From Glycomyces salinus (GTDB lineage Bacteria > Actinomycetota > Actinomycetes > Mycobacteriales > Micromonosporaceae), in assembly GCF_016428645.1 (NCBI RefSeq), contig NZ_JAELXW010000065.1, positions 1 through 38,222 on the forward strand: a DNA stretch of 38,222 nt, given 5' to 3'. The notes beneath the pieces were generated by a model. It searched no databases, was not told where the DNA came from, and worked only from the letters and a program-made list of their open reading frames with translations. The number at the start of each line of letters is the position of its first letter. The first letter of the stretch is position 1. This document shows positions 32,782 through 38,222 of the stretch, one piece after another. The translations under genes and the position numbers were made by a program.

Positions 32782-33870
32782 ATGCTTCACGCGGTGGTCC
32801 CCGCAGGCGGCTCAGGTACCCGGCTCTGGCCCCTGTCGCGCGCTCAGCGGCCCAAGTTCCTGCTGCCTCTGACCGGGTCCGATTCGTCCCTGCTCCAATC
32901 GACCGTCGAGCGGGTGCGGCTGCTGTCCGGTCCCGACCACGTCTACGTGGTCACCGGCACCGCGCACGCGGTCGACGTGGCCCGCCAGCTCCCCGAGGTG
33001 CCCGGCGACAACATCCTCGTCGAGCCCAGCCCGCGCGACTCGGCCGCCGCCATCAGCCTGGCCGCGGCCGTCATCGCCGAGCGCGAGCCCCAGGCCGTCA
33101 TGGGCTCCTTCGCCGCCGACCACCTCGTGCCCGACGGCAAGGCCTTCGCCGAGACCGTCGAGCGAGCCATGGAGCTGGCCTCCACAGGCCTGCTGATGAC
33201 CATCGGCATCAACCCGACCGGCCCGGACACCGGCCTGGGGTACCTCCGCCTGGGGTCGGCGGTCGGACCCGGCTACCACCTGGACGCGTTCGTGGAGAAG
33301 CCCGACCAGGTCTCGGCCGTGGAATACGTCTCCTCGGGCAACTACCTGTGGAACGCCGGGATGTTCGTCTGGCGAGTCGACGTCTTCCTCGGCGAGCTGG
33401 CCCGGCACCGCCCGGCCCTGCACGACGCCGTCCGCGAACTGGCCTCGGCCTGGGACACCAACGGCCGCGAGGCCCTGTTCGCCAAGCTCTGGCCGACCTT
33501 GGACAAGATCTCGGTCGACTACGCGGTCATGGAGCCGGCCGCGGCGGCCGGGAAGGTCGGGGTGGTCCCCGGCGATTTCGAGTGGCACGACGTGGGCGAC
33601 TACGACACGCTCGGCCAGGTCCTCAAGGCCGCCGACCGGGTCGGCAACGTCGTCGTCGAACCGGCCGGCGCCGGGCGGGCGCACCTGACCGAGTCCAAGC
33701 GGAACGTGGTGGTGCCGGCCTCGGGGCGCCTGGTGGTCACGGTCGGGGTCGACGATCTGATCATCGTCGACACGCCCGACGCGCTCCTGGTGTGCCCCAG
33801 GGACCGCGCTCAGGAGGTCAAGGGCGTGGTCGAGGAACTGAAGCAGTCCGGCCGCACGGATCTGGTCTAA
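32782..33870 (+). CDS. manC: Mannose-1-phosphate guanylyltransferase
   Basis: A 362-residue GDP-mannose pyrophosphorylase that makes GDP-mannose from mannose-1-phosphate and GTP. The nucleotide-binding motif PAGGSGTRLWPLSRAQRPK (residues 7-25) and FVEKP of the sugar site are clear; FAADHLV carries the metal-binding Asp. I chose the ATG at 32782 because the signature begins five residues later; the frame is open upstream but codon use there is poor. The length is that of the single-domain enzyme without an isomerase domain. Its product feeds lipoglycan and protein mannosylation. manB, which makes its substrate, is 2.4 kb downstream. In Mycobacterium the orthologue (called manB there) lies near whiB2 in the same order, with fbiAB between. 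Confidence 0.94.
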   Translation: MLHAVVPAGGSGTRLWPLSRAQRPKFLLPLTGSDSSLLQSTVERVRLLSGPDHVYVVTGTAHAVDVARQLPEVPGDNILVEPSPRDSAAAISLAAAVIAEREPQAVMGSFAADHLVPDGKAFAETVERAMELASTGLLMTIGINPTGPDTGLGYLRLGSAVGPGYHLDAFVEKPDQVSAVEYVSSGNYLWNAGMFVWRVDVFLGELARHRPALHDAVRELASAWDTNGREALFAKLWPTLDKISVDYAVMEPAAAAGKVGVVPGDFEWHDVGDYDTLGQVLKAADRVGNVVVEPAGAGRAHLTESKRNVVVPASGRLVVTVGVDDLIIVDTPDALLVCPRDRAQEVKGVVEELKQSGRTDLV

Positions 33871-33878
33871 TACCGGCC

Positions 33879-34358
33879 ATGCCGTCTCAGCGCACTCGCA
33901 CCGTCGTCGCCTACGTCCTGCTGGCTGCGGCCGGCCTCTTCATCGGCGTCGCGATCTCCCAATGGCTGTTCGGGTTCACCGTCGACCCCGACCCCCGCGA
34001 CGACGCGCTGAGCCGCGCCGCGGGCATGGGCTTCACCGACGAAGCCAGGCGGACCCTGTTCTCGATCGTGCCGGTGGCGGCACCGGCCCTGGCGGCCTGG
34101 CTGGCACCGGTCGGCGACCCCGGACGGGGGATACGCCGCGGCTCCCGTATCGCCTACGCGCTCTTGATCGTTATTGGAGTGCTGCTGGCGTTGTCGGCGG
34201 CACGGTACGGATTCGACCAGGACGCGCAGTTGGTCCGCGACGGCGCGGTGTTCATCGACACGCGCGCGGCCGTGGAGCGGCTGGTCCTGGACCTGACGTG
34301 GCTGGTCTTGGCCGGTCTCGCCTGGTGGTCCGTGCGATGGAGCGCGAAACGCGAGTAA
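33879..34358 (+). CDS. Hypothetical four-TM membrane protein
   Basis: A 159-residue membrane protein beginning MPSQRTRTVVAYVLLAAAGL, eight bases after the manC stop and probably co-transcribed. Hydrophobic segments lie at about residues 9-30, 62-75, 90-108 and 132-150. I recognise no family motif. A charged middle section (DPDPRDDALSRAAGMGFTDE) sits between the first two segments. The ATG at 33879 is the first in the frame after manC; the open frame further upstream overlaps manC and is a shadow. The location next to GDP-mannose synthesis may be coincidental. Confidence 0.7.
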   Translation: MPSQRTRTVVAYVLLAAAGLFIGVAISQWLFGFTVDPDPRDDALSRAAGMGFTDEARRTLFSIVPVAAPALAAWLAPVGDPGRGIRRGSRIAYALLIVIGVLLALSAARYGFDQDAQLVRDGAVFIDTRAAVERLVLDLTWLVLAGLAWWSVRWSAKRE

Positions 34359-34707
34359 GACTCCACATTGCTCGACCGTGATCGCCTGTCCCCGAAGGGG
34401 TGAGTCCGAGGGGTCCTTCCATCGCCCAGATCACTGTGCGCTATCGTCTGATAGCGAAACGTTATCGAATAACGATGAACGCTCATCGACCAAAGTGATG
34501 AGCCTGAGCGGAGCGGCCCCATCTCAAGGCCGCCCGCGGGCACTTGGACCGGGATCTGCGCGCAGCCGGCGGCGCCGCATTTCCGGGCCGCCGCGCCACA
34601 GGGGAGGGAGCGCGTCCGGCCTGAAGGTCCGACATCTGGTGCCGCGCAAGTGATTGCAAGGGGGGAGCATCGGCACCGCCGGTGCGCACACGAGGAGGCG
34701 GACGTAT
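34359..34707. other. whiB upstream region with paired palindromes
   Basis: About 350 bp with no gene. It holds the CCCCGAAGGGG hairpin at 34391-34401 (a possible end for the preceding unit), two adjacent palindromes at 34439-34474, and GC-rich inverted sequences before whiB. whiB-type genes usually have long, heavily regulated leaders. Confidence 0.6.
34439..34474. promoter_or_regulatory. Tandem palindromes upstream of whiB
   Basis: CGCTATC-GTCT-GATAGCG (34439-34456) is a perfect 7-bp inverted repeat. CGTTAT-CGA-ATAACG (34460-34474) is a second perfect one of 6 bp, only three bases on. Both share a TATCG core. The pair looks like a double operator for a dimeric repressor; it is not an obvious BldD box. 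Confidence 0.5.
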
Positions 34708-35145
34708 ATGGACGGCCGTGACTACCTGGCCGACCTTTTGGGAAACGTTCCGGAGTGGCAGGCTCGCGCACTGTGCGCGCAGACCGACCCGGAGGCGTTC
34801 TTCCCCGAGAAAGGGGGATCCACGCGCGATGCCAAGCGCATCTGCGCCCGATGCGAAGTCAAGGAGAACTGTCTGCAATACGCGCTCGAGCACGATGAGC
34901 GCTTCGGCATCTGGGGCGGCCTGTCGGAGCGGGAGCGCCGCAAGATCAAGCGCCAGGCGCGCGAAGCGGCCCGGCGGCTCGCGGAACGCCGCGTGCCGGT
35001 CGTGGTCTGCATGCCGACCCCGATGATCAACCCCGACTTGGAGCAGCAGACCGCACTCACCGAGCCGGTCCCGGCCTCGGTCCTGACCGCGCCGCAGGAG
35101 GCGCCGGCCGAGGTCGAACGAGAACGCGTCCCGGTGGCCGCATAG
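34708..35145 (+). CDS. whiB: WhiB-family iron-sulfur transcription factor
   Basis: A 145-residue Wbl protein. The four cluster-binding cysteines are Cys23, Cys46, Cys49 and Cys55 in C-(22)-C-x2-C-x5-C, followed by the GIWGGLSERER turn (around residues 67-77) and a basic tail, RRKIKRQAREAARR, for DNA contact. The C-terminal 50 residues are acidic and Pro-rich. I chose the ATG at 34708 because GAGGAGG lies about ten bases upstream. Synteny with the metallopeptidase-like and DUF3499 genes and manB points to the orthologue of Streptomyces WhiB / mycobacterial WhiB2 (WhmD), which works with WhiA in septation and sporulation. The assignment to that subtype is by context. Confidence 0.93.
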   Translation: MDGRDYLADLLGNVPEWQARALCAQTDPEAFFPEKGGSTRDAKRICARCEVKENCLQYALEHDERFGIWGGLSERERRKIKRQAREAARRLAERRVPVVVCMPTPMINPDLEQQTALTEPVPASVLTAPQEAPAEVERERVPVAA

Positions 35146-35165
35146 GCCGAGACGGGATAACAATT

Positions 35166-35203
35166 CGCGCGAGGGCGGGGCCACGTTGCCCCGCCCTCGC
35201 GCG
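35166..35203. terminator. Bidirectional hairpin terminator after whiB
   Basis: A near-perfect 15-bp stem: CGCGCGAGGGCGGGG (35166-35180) pairs with CCCCGCCCTCGCGCG (35189-35203) around a short loop. It sits between the convergent whiB and metallopeptidase-like genes and can end both transcripts. Confidence 0.8.
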
Positions 35204-35205
35204 TC

Positions 35206-35637
35206 TCACGGCTCCAGATCCTCCGGCGGCAGGTTCAGCAACGAGGACAACTGCTCGACCAGAACGCCGCGAACCAGCAGCTCCATGTCCAGCTTGCCGT
35301 CCGAGCGCAGCTCGATGGGCCTGCGGTAGAGGACGATCCGCGGCGCGGCGGCGGCCGTGCCGGGCTGAGCCGGGTAGAGCTTGGCCAGCGGCACACCGCG
35401 GTCCTCGACGATGTCGGCGTCGTAGACCTGCACCGTCGGCGGCACCTCGTCCACGGCGAACTCGACATGCCGCAGGTCCGAGAACTTCGAACCGAGCGTC
35501 TCGATCAGGTGCCGCTCGATCGCCGTCACCGACTCCATCACCAGCGAGTCGAACTCCTCCACCGGAGTGCGCCGCAGCGGCAGCGCGCTGGGCACGAGCG
35601 GCCCGCGCATGCCTCTGCCGTGGCGGTCTCTGCGCAT
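35206..35637 (-). CDS. Metallopeptidase-family protein lacking HExxH
   Basis: A 143-residue protein of the zincin-like metallopeptidase family (PF06262 type) found between whiB and DUF3499 in many actinobacteria. The FDSLVMESVTAIERHL helix and the strand EFAVDEVPP are recognisable, as is the IVLYRRPIELRS strand. The expected HExxH zinc motif is replaced by VRGVLVEQLSSLL, so two metal-binding His are absent. Loss of the site is common in this genomic position, as far as I recall, so it may be a conserved non-enzymatic member. It starts with MRRDRHGRGM at an ATG at 35637, and a basic head precedes the domain. It is divergent from the DUF3499 gene. Confidence 0.82.
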   Translation of the reverse strand: MRRDRHGRGMRGPLVPSALPLRRTPVEEFDSLVMESVTAIERHLIETLGSKFSDLRHVEFAVDEVPPTVQVYDADIVEDRGVPLAKLYPAQPGTAAAAPRIVLYRRPIELRSDGKLDMELLVRGVLVEQLSSLLNLPPEDLEP

Positions 35638-35769
35638 GCGCCCACCTTAGCGTCCATTGAGTCGATTCGACCCCCGCCGTGGCGAGGCTCGCGGGCCGCA
35701 AATCGGCTCAGCGGGTCCGAATCGGCCGCAGTCACTGCTCAGCGCCACCGAGTTCGACACCGCGAGTGG

Positions 35770-35775
35770 TAGTTT
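35770..35775 (+). promoter_or_regulatory. -10 element for leaderless DUF3499 transcript
   Basis: TAGTTT is six bases before the GTG at 35782, without a ribosome site between. This fits leaderless initiation and supports the GTG start. Confidence 0.5.
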
Positions 35776-35781
35776 CGTGGG

Positions 35782-36219
35782 GTGAGGTCGGATCGGCGTT
35801 GCTCCCGGAACGGCTGCCGCCAGCCCGCGGTGGCCACTTTGACGTATATCTATTCTGATTCCACAGCCGTGGTGGGGCCACTGGCCACCACGCGCGAGCC
35901 GCACAGCTACGACCTGTGCGACGCGCACGCGCGCCGGCTGACGGTGCCGCACGGCTGGGAGCTGGTGCGGCACCAGGGCGACTACACCGCTCCGATGCCC
36001 ACCGACGACGACCTGGTGGCCCTGGCCAACGCCGTCCGCGAGGCCGCCGTCGGGGAACGCCACGACGCGGACCCGGCGACACTCGCCGGCCGCGGCCTGG
36101 ACGAGCCGCCACCAGCCGACCCCGGTCCGCGCCAAGGTCTCCGCGCCTCCACCGGGCCGCCGCAAAGTGCGCGGCGTCACCTGCGGGTGGTGTCCGGCGA
36201 CGAGGAGCAGCAGCGCTAG
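35782..36219 (+). CDS. DUF3499 protein
   Basis: A 145-residue protein with a zinc-finger-like N-terminus. CSRNGCRQPAVATLTYIYSD and LCDAHARRLTVPHGW give the C-x4-C ... C-x2-H arrangement typical of DUF3499, an actinobacterial family of unknown function. The last ~45 residues are Pro-rich and low in complexity, ending HLRVVSGDEEQQR. Start: GTG at 35782 behind a leaderless-type -10 element. It is followed after 49 bp by manB on the same strand, as in Mycobacterium (Rv3258c-Rv3257c) and Streptomyces. A metal-binding role is likely; nothing more can be said. Confidence 0.88.
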   Translation: MRSDRRCSRNGCRQPAVATLTYIYSDSTAVVGPLATTREPHSYDLCDAHARRLTVPHGWELVRHQGDYTAPMPTDDDLVALANAVREAAVGERHDADPATLAGRGLDEPPPADPGPRQGLRASTGPPQSARRHLRVVSGDEEQQR

Positions 36220-36268
36220 GCTCGACGTGACCGACCGGCCCACCTCTGTGAAAGGCGGACGCACTCCC

Positions 36269-37648
36269 GTGGCTCCCCAGCTCAGCGAATTCGTGAAGGC
36301 CTACGACGTCAGAGGACTCGTCGGCACCCAGTTGACACCGGAGGTCATGGAGGCGATCGGGGCCGCGGCCGTGGCCGTCACCGGGGAGAAGACCTGGGCG
36401 GTCGGCCACGACATGCGCGACTCCGGACCGGGCTTCGCCGCCGCCTTCGCCCGCGGGGCGCAGGCGGCCGGGGCCGACGTCATCGAGGCCGGGCTGTGCT
36501 CGACCGACATGCTCTACTACATCGCCGGGGCCCGCGACGTGGCCGGAGCGCAGTTCACCGCCAGCCACAACCCGGCCGAGTACAACGGCCTGAAGATGTG
36601 CCTGCCCGCCGCCCGCCCGATCGGGCTCGACACCGGCCTGGCCGACATCCGCGACAAGGCCCAGGCGATCCTCGACGGCGAGCCGGCACCGGAGGCCGCC
36701 ACGCCGGGCTCGGCCTCGCGCGAGGACTTCCTGGCCTCCTACGCCGCGTTCCTGCGCGAGCTGGTCGACCTGTCGGGCATCCGGCCGCTCAAGGTCGTGG
36801 TCGACTCCGGCAACGGCATGGGCGGCCACACCGTCCCGGCCGTCCTCGGCGATCAGCTGCTGGAGGCGCTGCCGCTGGAGATCGACCCGCTCTACTTCGA
36901 GCTCGACGGCACCTTCCCCAACCACGAGGCCAACCCGCTGGAGCCGGCGAACCTGGTCGACCTCCAGGCCCGCGTCCGCGAGACCGGCGCCGACCTCGGC
37001 CTGGCCTTCGACGGCGACGCCGACCGCTGCTTCGTCGTCGACGCCGATGGAGACCCGGTCAGCCCCTCGGCGATCACCGCGCTCATCGCCACCCGCGAGC
37101 TGGCCAAGCACCCGGGCTCGGCGATCTGCCACAACCTGATCTGCTCCAAGGCCGTCCCCGAGATCGTCGCCGAGCACGGCGGACGCCCGCTGCGCACCCG
37201 CGTCGGCCACTCGTACATCAAGGCCGTGATGGCCGACGAGCAGGCCGTCTTCGGCGGCGAGCACTCCGCGCACTACTACTTCAAGGACTTCTGGTACGCC
37301 GACACCGGCATGCTCGCGGCCTTGCACGTCCTGGCCGCCGTGGGCGAATCGGACAAGACCGTCGCCGAGCTGGCCGACGAGTTCGTCCGCTACTCCCCTT
37401 CCGGCGAGATCAACTCCAAGGTCGCCGACGCGGCCGCCAAGATCGAAGAGGTCGCCGCACACTACGGTCGCCAGGAAGGTGTCGAGACCGACCGGCTCGA
37501 CGGCCTGACCGTCTCCTTGCCCGACGGTTCCTGGGCCAACCTGCGGCCGTCCAACACCGAACCGCTGCTGCGCCTCAACGCCGAAGGCCCCGACCAGGCC
37601 ACGATGGAGCGGCTGCGCGATGACATCCTCCGCATCGTTAGGAACTAG
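36269..37648 (+). CDS. manB: Phosphomannomutase/phosphoglucomutase
   Basis: A 459-residue alpha-D-phosphohexomutase that interconverts mannose-6-phosphate and mannose-1-phosphate. The phosphoserine loop is TASHNPAEYNG (Ser99), the Mg site is DGDADR (Asp248, Asp250, Asp252), the sugar-binding loop is GEHSAHYYF (Glu331, Ser333), and the phosphate-binding loop is RPSNTEPLLR. All four family domains are present. I chose the GTG at 36269 (VAPQLSEFVKAYDVRG) because AAAGGCGG lies upstream; the frame is open before it but shows DUF3499 shadow. With manC it provides GDP-mannose. The gene is followed three bases later by the Trm112-like gene and then the SIS gene. Confidence 0.95.
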   Translation: MAPQLSEFVKAYDVRGLVGTQLTPEVMEAIGAAAVAVTGEKTWAVGHDMRDSGPGFAAAFARGAQAAGADVIEAGLCSTDMLYYIAGARDVAGAQFTASHNPAEYNGLKMCLPAARPIGLDTGLADIRDKAQAILDGEPAPEAATPGSASREDFLASYAAFLRELVDLSGIRPLKVVVDSGNGMGGHTVPAVLGDQLLEALPLEIDPLYFELDGTFPNHEANPLEPANLVDLQARVRETGADLGLAFDGDADRCFVVDADGDPVSPSAITALIATRELAKHPGSAICHNLICSKAVPEIVAEHGGRPLRTRVGHSYIKAVMADEQAVFGGEHSAHYYFKDFWYADTGMLAALHVLAAVGESDKTVAELADEFVRYSPSGEINSKVADAAAKIEEVAAHYGRQEGVETDRLDGLTVSLPDGSWANLRPSNTEPLLRLNAEGPDQATMERLRDDILRIVRN

Positions 37649-37651
37649 CCA

Positions 37652-37915
37652 ATGCCTGCCACCACCCCCGCGCCCGTGCTGCTCGAACTGCTGCGCTGCC
37701 CCGAACCCCACCACGCGCCGCTGTCGTTCGACCGTGAGGCGAGCTGCCTGACCTGCTCTGAATGCGACAAGGAGTTCCGAGTCGAGGACGGCATCCCCGT
37801 GATGCTCCTCGACGACGTCAAGGAGGAGTTACAAGCATGGGCCCAGACGACGACGGCGTGGCAGGCATCACCGGCGACCGGCAGGCCGACGAGGCCCGCA
37901 TCTCCGGGGACCTGA
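37652..37915 (+). CDS. Trm112-like zinc-ribbon protein
   Basis: An 87-residue protein of the Trm112 (YcaR) family. LLELLRCPEPHHAPLSFD is the first motif, CLTCSECDKEFRVEDGIPVM the second. Cys16, Cys32, Cys35 and Cys38 are present; the second Cys of the usual CPxC pair is replaced by Pro-His (P-E-P-H-H), so the zinc set is unusual. The last ~25 residues after MLLDD (QTTTAWQASPATGRPT) are atypical and overlap the following SIS gene by 79 bp. The start ATG is three bases after the manB stop. Members act as small activators of methyltransferases or as glycan-cluster accessory proteins; here the role is unknown. Confidence 0.82.
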   Translation: MPATTPAPVLLELLRCPEPHHAPLSFDREASCLTCSECDKEFRVEDGIPVMLLDDVKEELQAWAQTTTAWQASPATGRPTRPASPGT

Positions 37916-38222
37916 GCGAGTCCACCAATCCCGGCGGCGCCCTGTGGGCACTGGCCTCGGCCGGGCCGCAGCTGCGGGAATCGGCCGCGCTCGCGGCCGA
38001 CGCCGGGCTCGGAGTGCTCGCCGACGAGGGCCGCCCGCGCGCGGTCGTGGTCGCCGGCGTCGGCACCGCGGCCCGCACCGGCGACATCCTCGCGACCGTG
38101 GCCGGGCCCCGCTGCCCGGTGCCGGTCCTCGGACACCGCTCCGCCGGCGTCCCCGGCTGGGTCGGCGCCGCCGACGTGGTCCTGGCCGTCTCGGCCTCGG
38201 GCCGGTCCCCCGAGGCGCTCGC
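37837..38222 (+). CDS. SIS-domain sugar-phosphate isomerase, 3' partial
   Basis: The N-terminal 128 codons of a bifunctional phosphoglucose/phosphomannose-isomerase-type protein. The ATG at 37837 has AAGGAGGAG about eight bases upstream and the frame stays open to the window end. Visible parts are a helical start, then AVVVAGVGTAARTGDILATV, which resembles the glycine-rich first strand of SIS domains, and VVLAVSASGRSPEAL, the serine-rich phosphosugar-binding loop. The order manB - Trm112-like - SIS matches Rv3257c-Rv3256c. It would convert fructose-6-phosphate to mannose-6-phosphate, the substrate of manB, but the catalytic part is beyond the window. Confidence 0.82.
   Translation, partial: MGPDDDGVAGITGDRQADEARISGDLSESTNPGGALWALASAGPQLRESAALAADAGLGVLADEGRPRAVVVAGVGTAARTGDILATVAGPRCPVPVLGHRSAGVPGWVGAADVVLAVSASGRSPEAL

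Noticed and set aside
1-38222. CRISPR array, tRNA, rRNA or phage integrase
   Set aside because: I saw no spaced short repeats, no cloverleaf-like sequence with a T-loop, and no tyrosine or serine recombinase in any frame.

Overview
The window is high-GC DNA from an actinobacterium. Several families here are typical of or confined to that group: a WhiB regulator, NucS/EndoMS, a DUF3499 protein, an XRE-DUF5753 regulator paired with a DUF397 protein, and the block whiB / metallopeptidase-like / DUF3499 / manB / Trm112-like / SIS, which matches the whiB2-manB neighbourhood of Mycobacterium and Streptomyces. The genus cannot be fixed from sequence alone; a Glycomyces/Stackebrandtia-type filamentous actinomycete is a guess.

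Left part (1-6110): the 3' part of an IS200/IS605-type tnpB with its right end, which abuts and apparently supplies the stop codon of a CPBP protease gene; a WhiJ-like XRE/DUF397 pair with a divergent orphan; an AAA ATPase with a DUF234-like C-terminus; and about 640 bp of gene-poor sequence with a transposase scrap.

6111-18622 (minus strand): a secreted polymorphic-toxin locus. A PQQ-propeller lipoprotein is followed by a 1470-aa LamG protein, a giant Rhs/YD-repeat protein whose AT-richer C-terminal tip is a glycine-rich membrane-type toxin candidate, and a 153-aa membrane protein that is the likely immunity partner.

18840-24672: accessory DNA. It has a 595-aa protein of unknown function behind a probable leaderless 11-codon ORF, a decayed IS701 transposase, a uridine-kinase-like P-loop protein, an ATP-grasp gene beheaded by an ISAs1 element, and a SnoaL-like protein.

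24728-31602: the most interesting part. A compact cluster of about 6.6 kb is bracketed by two direct copies of the first ~105 bp of nucS; the left copy carries a nonsense codon. The cluster has a strong-looking promoter driving, on the minus strand, a 27-codon peptide gene, a dTMP-kinase-like protein, a nucleotidyltransferase-like protein, an ABC ATPase, two ABC permeases and a HIT protein. Four junctions have 4-bp overlaps. A divergent cytochrome P450 is on the plus strand. This looks like a self-contained, mobile peptide-modification and export cluster that entered at the 5' end of nucS; its product is not recognisable.

31498-38222: core genes. These are nucS, a DUF4190 protein, manC (GDP-mannose pyrophosphorylase), a membrane protein, whiB, a metallopeptidase-family protein without HExxH, DUF3499, manB (phosphomannomutase), a Trm112-like protein, and the start of a SIS-domain sugar-phosphate isomerase gene. 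Together manB, manC and the SIS gene point to GDP-mannose supply for envelope glycans.
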